A stretch of DNA of 64,000 nt from Niebla homalea (Eukaryota; Ascomycota; Lecanoromycetes; Lecanorales; Ramalinaceae), in contig JAHGAU010000021.1 of NCBI GenBank assembly GCA_019925105.1, forward strand, positions 744,001 to 808,000. The letters are read 5' to 3'. Shown here one piece after another: positions 49,140-60,532 of the stretch. The notes below the pieces were generated by a model. That model saw nothing but the letters and a program-made list of their open reading frames with translations. It made no database searches and had not been told where the DNA came from. Within the stretch, counting starts at the first letter, position 1. Each line of letters opens with the position of its first letter. The position numbers and the translations under genes were made by a program.

Positions 49140-52100
49140 CGCTGAAGTTTTATAATAGTTTTAACTTAAAGGTATTTAAAGAACCTTTAATATTACCGCT
49201 TAATAAGTTAATCTTTAAGTTCTGTTTAAGGGTAAAAGGTTAAATCCTATTATTTAATACGGAATATCCCCTATTTTTAAACGACTTATTAATTAAGTAT
49301 TAATTAAAATTTAAATTATCGGAATTAAAAAACCTATTAAACTTCTTATTTAATCTTAGTTTTAAATCTGAATTTAATTAAGTAATTAGTATTTCTTTAT
49401 ATATAAATATTAATTTAAGGATTTCAAATTCTTATTTTCTTATTAAAGATAATTTTTAAGATTAAAGATTCCGCCTTTAAGAGTTTCTTTCTTAATATAA
49501 TTCCGTTATTAATTAAATAACGTTAATAAATATTATAATACCGGTAAATTAAGGACTAATTAATCCTTAATAATTTTTATAAGCCTATAATTATTAAAAA
49601 TAAACTTAAAGTTATTATAATTATTAAAATTTATTATAAGGATAATATACGTTATTTTATAAATAAATTAAATATAATTAAAGAAATCTGGATTACTCTT
49701 ATTACTTATTTTAAACTTTAAAATTTAAACTTATATATTAAGTTAACCCGGGAGTTTAAAATAATAATAAAAAATCTAAATAAAACGGTTAATTAATTTA
49801 CTTATAAATTCCGTAAGTATATTACTAAAATATTAATTATTAATAAGTTATATAAAATCTTTAATTTAATAATTATTTAATTTTTCTTATTTAATCTTAA
49901 TAATGGTTAATAATATTTCTATATTAATTTAACTTAAAGTTAGATTATTTTAAATTAAAATTCTCTTAATTTTAACGAGGTTATATTAAAAGCTATTAAA
50001 AAAATTATAAATTAATATAGCCCGTATTAATATTACTTTATAGTCTTATTTAATAGCTCTGAAAATTAATAATAAATAGTTTTTTATTAAATATAATAAT
50101 TAGAAGTATAATTACTATATTATAAAAGGCCGTAATAATAAATACTTAAAAAATAATTATTAAGTTTTTTATTTTAAGAAAAAAATTAAAACGTTATACC
50201 GGGGATTAAAGAAATTAAAGATTAAAAAAGCTATTATTATTATAATATTAATAAATTTATTAATTTTAAGGGAAGTTTATAATATAATAAACGTAAACGT
50301 TAAGCTTAAATATATAATAATATTTATTAATTTAATTAATCTATAAAAGTTAATAATCTTAAATAATAATTATAATAAATATTTCTTTTATTAAAAATAA
50401 TTCTTTAATAATAACTTCCGGCCTTATTAAATAATATCCTTAAAGTTAAATTTAACGTAAATTAATTATATCGGCAGTATTAATATCGCCCAAGTAATTT
50501 ATAATATCGATAAAAGGAAAATAATAATTAAGTTTTTAAACTTTATTTATTCCTTTAATAATAAAGTAAACCTCCTTTTAAAGATTTAACTTTTAAATAA
50601 TAAAGTTAAAATAATAACTTCCTGGGTTAAACGGATAATAATTAAAGGACCCGGTAAATTTATATACTCCCGGTAAGGATAACTCTTTATATTAGATTTT
50701 TAAGTATTACTTTAGTTAATAATAACGGTATTTAACGTATTAAACGATATATTAACTTAATATATAAGGATAAAATATTTTAACCTTTAATTTATTGTTA
50801 AGTTAATTACGGTATTAATAAAGATATCCCTTAAACGTAAATAAAAGGAATAAAAAGAGCCCTTAAAAAAAACAATATATATATATTACGTTTTTAATAA
50901 AATAACCTTTCGGTTTTATAAGGGATATTTTAAGTTAAGGATTACTCCGTTAAAGCTTATTTATTTAGATATTATAAGGCTTATTAAGTTAATAAACTTC
51001 AATATAATTAAATATTTTATTATTTTCCGGGACGATTTTATTTATATATTAGAAGTTTACCCGGTAATTTATAAGTTAAATATAACCTATAAATTTAAGT
51101 AATTTTAAGTTAAATATAAAATTATTAACCGGAAAATCAGGCGTTTACGGGTAAATAATAAGGATAAATATATATTAAAGGACTTTTAAGATTATTTTAA
51201 AGACTATAGTATTATTTGTAAATTAACGGTATAAAATAGTTTTAAATAAAATTCTATAAGTGAAAAATTTAATTAAAAAATTAAAAAGCGGACCCATATA
51301 ATAATTTATAATATAAGCTTACTTAAGAATTTATAGCCGGAAATCATTATAATTATTAATTACCTTATTATAAAAGAACTTACGTTTAATTTAAAAAAGA
51401 AGATTACTTTATATTAAATATAATATAATTAAGAACTAAATTTATTATATTTATAAGTAATTAAATTATTAATATAAGTTAAAATTATAAAATATTAAAC
51501 CTTTTTAAATAAAAGGACCGATTTATTTATTTTATTAAGTTATAATAATAAAATTATTAAGATATATTAAGTTTTTAACCCTTAAATATAAATTTTTAAT
51601 AAAAAGGTAAAACGATTTTATAACGTTTATATTAAGGAATAAAAGATTATTCCGCTGGATAACTCCGATAAAAATATTTTAACGGAAAAAATTTAACGTT
51701 TAAAAAAAAATATATAGCCTTAATAAGTTTTTATTTTAAAAAAGAATTATAAGAATTAAATCTATAATAACGTTTTTATTAATAATATTTTAAACGATAT
51801 ATTTATAAGTAATATAATCCCAGTTAAAAAATAAGGAAATCATCCTTAAACTTAATATAATTAAAATAAATAATAATTTAATAAATCATAGGAAAAAATT
51901 AAAATTATCTTTTAAAATAACCTTAAACTTAAAATCCTTAAGTACTTAAAGTTCTGGGATATATCCTTAAACTTGTTATTTATTTTTATTAATATAATTA
52001 TTTTAAATAAAGAAAAAAATATTTATTATTTAACGTTAATATTATTTAAGAATAAACCGGAATTATTTAAGTTAAAAACCTATTAAGAAATTATAAAAGA

Positions 52101-54211
52101 TATTTACTATAAAATAAATTAATAATTAACGGAAAAAGATAAATATAACTTTTATATTAAAAATAACATTTAAATACTTATACTTAAATATATAATATTT
52201 TTAAATATAATTATTTTTAAAAAATAATAAGTTTATACTCTTAAGAAAAGCGTTAACGGTTTAATTATTTAATATAAGGCCCGTTAAGTAATCCGCGGTT
52301 ATAAGTAATAAGAAAGTATTAATTATAATAAAATTTTTATTTCTATAATTAAATTTATAAATTATAAAATACTTTTTATATTAACGGTAATTAATAATTA
52401 AAACTTAAAGTAAATAAATATAAAAACGGCCTTTTTTTATAACTTAATTAAGGAAAAAGTTTATATAAAGTAACCTTATAATTAAAAAAGGGTATTAATA
52501 TATATTATAAACTTAATAAAATTTTTTACGGATTAAAGTAATCTTTTTAATTATAATATTATTATTTTTTTACCTTTATAAAGAAATAAAGGTTTAAGCC
52601 GATATTTACGGACTATTATATATTTATATACCTTAAAAATAAGATAATTATAATTCTTTACGTAAACAATATTTTAATTATTAATTTATTTAAGGAAAAT
52701 ATTATAACTTTAAAAAAAATACTTAATAATTAATTCTATATATTTAATTTAAGGTTAATTTATTATTACTTAAATATAATTATTATAAAAAACCGTTAAA
52801 ATAAAACGTTCCGATTTAATTAAAAAACCTATATAAAAAGAATCGTTAAAAATTATAAATAATAAAGTATTATTTTTATATATATCTTTATAAAGTTAAA
52901 GTATAAATTAAAGTTTATATTTAAAAGCTATAAAATTAACTTAATTTTCCGGAAGAAATATTAATTAGCCATAAATTCTTTAATATATATTATACTTAAA
53001 ACTTATTTAAATATTATTTATTTTATTTTAATAATTAACCAATATACCTTAAATCCTATTAAATATTATTAAAAATTAATAAAAAGAATTTTATATTACC
53101 TCCGTATTACCGTTATTTTGTAATTAATATACCGGGATAAATTAAAAGCTCTTAATAATTATATTGATTCCAATTTTACCGTAAATTTAACCCGGAGGTC
53201 TATTACGGGCTACGTATTTAATATCGGAAGTATTACGATTAATTAATAATTTAAGTATTAAGCTATAATTATCCTTTTTATTTATAAAACGGAATATATA
53301 AGATAAATATAAATAATTAAAAGGCTTTATAACTTAAGTAACTTTTAAATAAAATTAAGCCGTATTAAGCCGGGAACCTCCCTACCGTTATTATTTATAA
53401 AGATAATTAAGGACGTTATAACTTTCATTAAAAACCCCGTATTTTATATTTAGATTAAGTATATAAATATTTAATAATATTAACTTTAAGAAGTTATAAG
53501 AAATAACCGGATAAATTTAAAATATATCCCGAAGTATAAATAAATCGTTAACGGCTTAATAAAGCCTTTATTATATTAGCCCTTTAAGGGATTCCGTAAG
53601 GTACTTAATTTTAAAGTATCCCCAGAACGTCTTTATATTAATTAAAGCTTTATTAATAATATTAATAACCTTATAGCTTTATTTTTAAGTTATTTAAAGT
53701 AAATTTTAAGCTATTTATAAAAGGAATTCTTAATTATTTATAAGGAGGTTATTATTAGTTTTAAGGAATTTATAAATACATTTTAATATAAATTTAATAT
53801 ATAAAATAAGAAGGTTAAAAAAATATTTTAAAAAAAAGGTAAATTATAAAAAACGATACTTACCCCAGAGTATACCCGGATGAAATTACGTATTCCGGGG
53901 GGTTATTAAAAAATAATTTAAAATATAAAGAAACTTATCGGTATTACGTTAACTTTATAACTTAAGGGAGTAAATAATATATATTTAAGGTTATAAATAT
54001 AATCTTTTAAGGTATTTTACCGCGAAAGGACCACCGTTATAATATAAGGAAATAAAAAATTATTATTATAAAAAAGCTTTAATAATTTATAAAAAATATT
54101 ATTTAAATAAAATATATATTATATAAAGATTAAAATTAAAAAGCAATAATAGAATATAATATTATAAATAAATAATTATATAGGTAATATATATTAAAGC
54201 TCAAAAAGGAA
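49140..54211 (+). pseudogene. B1 gag-pol polyprotein, RIP-killed
   Basis: Collinear with B2 gag-pol. Integrase core is near 50.95-51.2 kb and the RT catalytic box reads YVNN (52659-52670; both Asp codons mutated). Stops are TAA/TAG at Gln/Trp positions and denser than in B2. The 5' end was cut from its leader by B2. No intact frame remains, so B1 could not supply enzymes. Confidence 0.8.
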
Positions 54212-54363
54212 TATTAAAAGTATTTATATTAATTACCCGGTACTTAAATAAATTAAATATAATCCGAAGCTAGACCCAATTAAAGTAACCGGGATTCAGG
54301 AGTACTTAATCGCACTTCTGTACATAGAGAATAATTAAGTAACTTACACCTCACATTTCAAGA
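54212..54363 (+). repeat. B1 3' LTR
   Basis: 152 bp, starts TATTAAAAGTATTTATATT, ends CTCACATTTCAAGA. First half mutated, second half nearly clean. Confidence 0.9.
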
Positions 54364-54368
54364 GCATA

Positions 54369-54436
54369 TGGCCTTGCACATAGTCTCACTTTGTACATAG
54401 TAATAATTAAGCAACTTACACCTCTTAACTTCAACA
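54369..54436 (+). repeat. Element A 3' LTR, right part
   Basis: 68 bp from TGGCCTTGCACATAG to CTTCAACA, almost free of RIP. Together with 41075-41168 it makes 162 bp, exactly the 5' LTR length. Confidence 0.88.
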
Positions 54437-55572
54437 CATAAACCCGTTATTAACTTCAATAAAAAGGAACTTAAAGCTGAACTGGGTATTTTAATCGGTT
54501 TTTAAGGGGAGTACCAATAATATATATTACTCTATAGTATTAACCGGGTTATTTTAATCTCTTGGGTTATATAACGTAAAGAGAAAAATATTTTAGAAAC
54601 TACGAATCCTATAGTAGAGGGGGAGGAGTATAGCTAAAAAAAGCAAGCTCTTATTAATAGTCTACCAGTTCTATCTAAACGAACGGAAATGAACCCTTTT
54701 ATAATAATTTCGTTTTATTTTACTCCGCGTCCGTAACTTTTTAAGGCGGCATCTTTAAAGGTAATGTCGTTTTCTTCGGGGTTAAATATTCCCTTATTTT
54801 CAACCCCGAGTAATATTTCGGTATTATAGGCTATTAACGACCTTATAGACCGTTAAGTAACCCCAATAAATTTCTTTAGAATAGCCTTTTCCAGAATTCT
54901 TAAATAAAGTTTACCTCCCCTAGATTATAATACTATCCTTAAATAATACCCCGGAATTTAAATCCGAGAACTCTCTTTAAACCCTTTAAGGCTATTTATA
55001 TTAGTTTTATTTATAAATCCTACGGAACCGGTCGTACTTAAAATATATATTAAAGCTTAAAAAGATTCTCGTTTTAAACCTGAATAAAACGGTATTATAG
55101 GGACTAAACATAAATTTATTAAAGATAACTATACTTAAGTCCTCGTTAAGCGTCTTAAAAAGAAGAACGTCCTTTATAACCATTAAATATATACTTTAAA
55201 GTGAGGCCTATAAGGGGAAATCACCCGCTTTAAAGCCCGTTAAGTTATCCATAGATTTAAATAACGTTTAAGCTTAAACTATAGTAAAACTTTCGCTTTA
55301 ATTGTTAAACCTATAAGTTATAAAGTAATCTTTACCTTAATAATAGTATATAATTAAGACTTAAAGTAGATAAATATAATTATAGTATTTCTTTACGGTA
55401 ACGTAAAAAAAATATTTATATAAAATAACCTGAAAGCTTCGAAAATAATACCGGTAAAGTTTATAAGCTGAGAAAAACGTTTTACGGACTTAAGTAATCG
55501 CTTTAGATTTAATATAAAATATTCGTTAAATTTATAAAGTAATCGGGTTTTATTTTTATCGATTTGGATTAC
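54437..55572 (+). pseudogene. Copia element C, continuation to RT
   Basis: The C polyprotein resumes in phase. ELKAELGILIGF (about 54.47-54.51 kb) is the end-of-integrase motif before the connector. A less mutated linker follows (54.6-54.8 kb), with STPSN and NISVL tracts and several frame-preserving stops. RT begins near 55.2 kb and shows QDLKVDKYN (QLDV type), PESFENNTGKVYKLRKTFYGLK and FIKQSGFIF. The frame is cut at 55572, immediately before TGTCAGGG of the Gypsy LTR, upstream of the YVDD box. The remainder of C should lie beyond the Gypsy element, outside the window. Confidence 0.78.
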
Positions 55573-55887
55573 TGTCAGGGTTCAGGGGTGTTGGTAGCTG
55601 AGGTGTAGGCCCTACCGGGCCTACCCCGGGCCAAGCCCGGGGTTAACCCGGCACAAAAAGTGTCACCGACTGGGTATATTAAGGCCTTCGGCCCTTTTAT
55701 TCTTACACTTTTATACTTTAGTGTCTTTAGTTATACGCAATATACCTTTTACCTTTTAATTACCCCAGAGGGGCTTATACTTTAATATTATATTAAAGTT
55801 AACTTATTTACGCCTTCATAAGGAGTAACGAGGTAAAATAAAGGTTTTTATTAGTAATACTTATTAGCAGTAGACGGTAAGCCGACA
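55573..55887 (+). repeat. Gypsy G 5' LTR
   Basis: Starts TGTCAGGGTTCAGGGG. A GC-rich part with CGGGCCTACCCCGGGCC and CCGGGGTTAACCCGG palindromes is nearly unmutated (55573-55700). The end is placed at GCCGACA (55881-55887) from the TGTC/GACA symmetry; this boundary is tentative because no second LTR is in the window. Confidence 0.6.
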
Positions 55888-55969
55888 GTTATTAACGGTA
55901 CTAAACGGGCGACGTATAGCGATCAGCATCCGGACGGGCCATAAGAAAACGTCGATAATTATGATAGAA

Positions 55970-57990
55970 GGTTACGACAGCTTTAAATAGGTAAATATTA
56001 ATTTTATTAAGCTATATAAAGAATTAATTTAAAGGGTTAAACTTTAATAAGGCGATTTAAAGGCTATAAGTAAAATAAACCTTGAAAATACTATAAATTT
56101 AATTAAGAATAAATTTATAAGAGCTTATAAAATCCTTATTTATTATTTACCTTTTTATTCCTTAGAACCTTTCATTAAGATATCTAATTTTATACTTACT
56201 TTATAATATAAGGTATTTAATACCCGGAAGAAAAAATACTTTAAAAAGTACTTTATAATATAAAAAAGTAATATTAAACCCTATTATAATATTAATTTTA
56301 TTATTTTACCTTACGATATTACCCTTATAATATAGAATCCGTTTAACGGAAAAGTTAAGAAACTTATTTTTTCCCTCTTTTTAATCTTTTCTTCTATTTA
56401 CTTTTATTTTTCTTTAATTTTAATTTACTTTTTACTTATTTTTTATTTATTAAGATTATAAATAATAAACTTTAATAATCCTTTTTATTAAAGGTTTTTA
56501 CGTTAAAACATAACTTATAAAGCGGTTCTTAAGGGGACCCCGATTAATTAATATTATTTATTAAAGATAAGGCTTTTCTTTGGTAAAGTAAAAAAAATAA
56601 GGACCCGATAGATTATTTAGTTATTAAGAATCCGGTTTTAAATAATAATTACGGGGATATAAGGATTATATTGTTTATTAATGTCGTTATAAACTAAAAA
56701 TACCGTTTTAAAGGAATTAATTAAACGTACTTTATACCTTATAAAGATTTATGCTTATTTTATTTTTTAATCCGTATTATTTAAGAAATTTAAGGAATTC
56801 CTAAAGTAATTAAACCTTTTACGTTAAGAACGTAACGTTAATACTTAATATTATAAGGACGTAAACGACGAAGTATAAGTCCTTTAAATAGAATTAAATA
56901 ATATTAGGAAGGATTTATAATTAAAAATAAATTAAATTATCCGCTTATAATAGTAAAATTATAATAATTCTTTTTCCCAGAAAACTTAAACCGTCTTAAG
57001 GCGTTAAAAATCCGTAACCGTAAATTAAAAGGTTAAAATATAAACCTTATTATTAAGCTTAAAAATCTCCGACGGAATAATTTAGCCTTTTTATTTTACC
57101 GATTTATGGTATCCCTTACCCTTTATAAGAAGTTTAAGTTAATTAAAATTAAGGATCTTAAACCCTTTATAGGGGAGGACCGTAATTAATATTGTTTCTT
57201 TAAACGCTACGTTATTATTAAGCTCCGGATAAACGAAGATTAATACCTAATTATATAAACTTAAGTCGACTATATCTTAATATTATTAAATCTTAAAGTC
57301 CTTAAATAATTAAAAACGGAATATAATAATAATACCTTATTAAGCTTCTAAACCCTTAAGGAATTCTGGATTTTCTTAAATTAAATTTTTAAAAACGTTA
57401 ATTAAAAAAAAGATTAAATTAATAATTTTTAAGCCTTAAGAATATCGATTAAAAATAAATTTATAATATTTTACCTTAACTTTATCCGCTTAATTAAGGT
57501 CTTTAAGTATGTAAATCTCGAAAAGAACCCGAAAATTATAATTTATAAATTAATTACCCGATTCTTTAACCGGCTTCGTAAAAATTTCCTTTAAGGAAGT
57601 TATAACTTAAATAACTTAAATAAAACCCGGGTATACCTTAAAAGGATAGACCGTTTTTAACGTTCGGAATATTACCGTTAATAAAAAACTTTCGACCCGA
57701 ATAAAACCCTTAATAAGGAAATTAAGGAGATTACGAAAACCCGTATTACTTCCTTTAAACCCCCCGGCGGAACCGGAAATTTCGGAGGGCCTAAATTCCG
57801 ATAAATTACTCCCGCCGTTATGAAGTTAACTTCCCCTCCGGACGTTAAATGCTTTACCTATTAAGGAAACCATTTTTAAGCCGATTATTTTAACCGTTAA
57901 CGTAATTAAGGCAATACTTAGGAGCGTTCCGGTTAAGTTTACTATATTGCCCCCAACTTAAATAAAGAATTTACCCGTAATTAAGGCGGT
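55970..57990 (+). pseudogene. Gypsy G gag, RIP-killed
   Basis: A frame opens at ATG 55970 or nearby (MIEGYDSFK) and continues with Gln/Trp-type stops. A long helical, Lys/Leu-rich capsid-like region ends with a Pro/Gly linker (near 57.76 kb) and a zinc-knuckle remnant at 57850-57890 (CFTY-stop-GNHF-stop-ADY; Cys codons TGY mutated to TAY). The spacing between the second Cys and His is one residue shorter than the canonical CX2CX4HX4C. Packaging protein by position and knuckle. Confidence 0.65.
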
Positions 57991-60373
57991 CGGATCTTTT
58001 ATGCCTTTAAAGATACCTTATTTAATAATTCGGACGGACCGTTAATAAAAGATTAAACTTTATAGAAATCGCTATAAAGAATAAAAACGTATATTACTTT
58101 TAAATTTTAGCGATTAAATATACCGATAATATTAAAGACCTTTTTAACGTTTAAAATAATAAACTTTAGATTATTAACGGGTTCATAAATTACGGAGATT
58201 AATACTTTCTTTTATCCTTTTTAATTAATTTAAACGTTATTAATTATTATTTTATTAATAAATAAATTATTTTATAAGTTTACGTAATACTTTAAATTTC
58301 TCTTTTAGCCCTTTCCCGAGGGTAAATACTTACGGCCTATTACTTATATAATTTATCCCCGGATAACCATAAAAGGTTACTTAAAAAGTTAATTTTTTAT
58401 ATTTATTACTTAACTTAAAATATACGATATAATCCTTAAAAACCCTAAATAAAACGGTATTATATATTCGCTTACCCTATAATTAATAAGACTTTCTTTA
58501 TGTTAAATTAATATAATTATAACGGGGCTAATTATTAAAACGCAAAGCTTATTCCGGAGTTTTTTTAGATTATAACTTTAACTTATTAAGCCTTAAATAT
58601 ACTCTTAAAAAGTAAGAAATAAAAGTTATTAAAGCCTTAAGAAAAGAAAAAGAAATTATTAAATAACCTTTTTTTTTAAAGTTTATTAAGGAAAAAGGTT
58701 TTTCTTAATTAAAGTTATTAATACGGCGGCTTTCTATATTATTATAAGGACTTAAAAGGAGAAAGGGACCCAAACCTTTTATACTTTGGTAACGGACTTA
58801 ATTAATTATTTAAATTTCCTTAATAATACCCCCGTTAATATTTCCATTATAATAATCTATAAAAATAACTTTATGGAAAAAATAACCTTTATAAATAAGA
58901 TTACGATTAAACTTTTAACGGAATACTATGATTTTAAGGATATTTTTAATCGCGTAATAGCAGATAAGCTACCCTTATACCGGGACTATAATTATAAGAT
59001 TAACTTAACCTTTAAAGGAATCCCCCTTAAAGTCATATTTATCCGTTCTTAAACTATAAACTTTAAAAATTAAAAGAATATATTATTAAGAACTTAAAAA
59101 AAGGATTTATTAAGCTTAATAAAGCCCCTTATAGATCCCTTATCCTTTTTGCCTTTAAGTTTAACGGCGATTTACGATTATACGTAAATTACCATAATAT
59201 TAACGCTATTATTAAGAGGAATCGATATTTTATTCCCTTAATAAAAGAAGTATTATCTTAAGTTACCGGTTATAAGTAAATTACCCGTTTAGATATTATC
59301 GCGGCCTTTAATAAGCTCCGTATATACCCGGAGAATAAAGACTTTACGATATTAGTTATTTTATTAAACGTTTTTAAATATAAAGTTATACCTTTTAGCT
59401 TAATTAATAACCCTATTTTATACTAATAATATATAAATAAAATCCTATTTAATTATTTAAATATCTTTATTTAAGCTTATTTAAATAATATTATTATTTA
59501 TAATATTATTAAGAAAAAGTATACCCGATATATACGCTTAATATTAAAATGCCTTTATAAGGCCGGTTTATAAATAAATATCCGGAAGTATAAATTCAAA
59601 ATATAATAAATTAAATTTTTAAGGCTTATTCTTATTACTGACGGATTTAAAGTAGATTTTAAGAAGGTAAATAAGGTTAAAGACTGGCCGGTTTTAGTTA
59701 ACCTTAAAGTACTTTAAGGATTTATTGGCTTTTATAATTTTTATTAAAGATTTATCTTTTAATTCTTTAAAATAATAAAACCCTTTTTAAAGCTTATTAA
59801 AAAAAAAACCTTATTTATATAATCCTTAAAGTATTAAAAACTTATATAATACTTAAAGAGGCTCTTATTATAATCCCCATATTAACCTATTACGATCCCG
59901 ATAAAGAAACGATCCTTAAAATTAACTCTTTAAATTACGTTTCCGGCAATATTCTTTCTTAATATAATAAAGCCGGGGAGTTATATTTAATAACTTATTA
60001 TTCTAAAATATATTACCGGTTAAGTATAACTATAATATTTATAATAAAAAGCTTTTTATTATTATTAAATACTTAAAGAATTAACGGCTAAAATTAAAAA
60101 TAATAAAGAAGCTTTTCTATATTTTTAACGATAATTAAGCCTTAAAATATTTTATTAAAAGTTAAAAGCTTATAAAACGTTAAGTTAAATACCTTAATAT
60201 CTTTTCTGAATTTAATTTTAAGGTTATTTACCGCCCGGGTAAATAAAATAATAAAGTTAACGCTTTTATTTAAATACCCGGTTATCGATTTTAAGGCGAT
60301 AATAATAATAGGGTTAAAGATTAATTTTAAACCGTTTTACCCCCTAAACGCCTTAAAATCTTAGCCTTAATAT
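57991..60373 (+). pseudogene. Gypsy G pol: protease, RT, RNase H (RIP-killed)
   Basis: The protease region is at about 58.0-58.6 kb. The stop-free stretch 58786-59052 holds the RT entry with EYYDFKDIFN and ADKLPLYRDYNYKINL, a Ty3/gypsy hallmark (expected LPPHRPxDHxI). The frame continues with PYRSLILFAFK-type, LDIIAAFNKLRI (about 59.29-59.33 kb) and the catalytic box as YLNN (59476-59487; YLDD expected). RNase H follows at 59.90-60.1 kb (NYVSGNILS, DYVSGGVLS type). The frame is truncated at 60373 by the reversed A element before integrase. Confidence 0.82.
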
Positions 60374-60532
60374 TGTAATTGAGAGGTGTAAGTTGCTTGA
60401 TTATTACTATGTACAAAGTGAGACTATATGCAAAGCTATATGCCGCTATCCCACTTGGGTCTAGCACGTCCGCCTTATCTAATCTGATCCGCGTCACGTA
60501 ATCTCTTAAGTGGCGATCCTATATATTTAATA
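60374..60532 (-). repeat. Reversed A copy, 3' LTR
   Basis: About 159 bp, nearly free of RIP over most of its length (CCCACTTGGGTCTAGCACG, CGCGTCACGTAATC). It shows the intact LTR around the site where B1 inserted in the other copy. Its terminal bases read TGTAATTG on the plus strand where TGTTGAAG is expected. Confidence 0.85.

Larger units (their letters stand above)
41164..54368 (+). mobile_element. Copia element B1 inserted in A's 3' LTR, GCATA duplication
   Basis: Outer LTRs 41169-41320 and 54212-54363, flanked by GCATA (41164-41168 and 54364-54368). The reversed A copy at 60.37-60.53 kb shows the uninterrupted LTR sequence (…GGCATA…), confirming the insertion point. B1 consists of 41169-42535 plus 49140-54363 (about 6.59 kb) and is split by B2. 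LTR ends read TGTTAAAAG and TTTCAAGA, so the canonical final CA is not seen. Coding order and RT motif place it in Ty1/copia. Confidence 0.85.
18519..54441 (+). mobile_element. Copia element A (host of nested insertions), CATAA duplication
   Basis: A starts with TGTTGAA at 18524 and ends with TTCAACA at 54436. CATAA flanks both ends (18519-18523 and 54437-54441), a 5-bp duplication typical of copia elements. The disrupted frame of element C reads on in phase once one CATAA is discounted, which independently proves the two ends belong together. Without its insertions A would be about 6.1 kb (18524-20125, 36720-41168, 54369-54436), normal for copia. Insertions are the DNA element at 20126-36719 and the B1/B2 nest at 41169-54363. 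A second, reversed copy of the family lies at 60374-64000. Confidence 0.85.
55573..60373 (+). mobile_element. Gypsy element G (5' part) inserted in Copia C
   Basis: Begins TGTCAGGG after ATTAC (55568-55572, the presumed left target duplication). Its order is LTR, gag with zinc-knuckle remnant, protease region, RT and RNase H on the plus strand. It is interrupted at 60374 by the reversed A copy, so integrase and the 3' LTR are outside the window. RT preceding integrase distinguishes it from the copia elements. Confidence 0.8.

Noticed and set aside
41169..54363. Tandem LTR array formed by unequal crossing-over
   Set aside because: GTTTA and GCATA duplications and the restored 6.59-kb length fit nested insertion instead.
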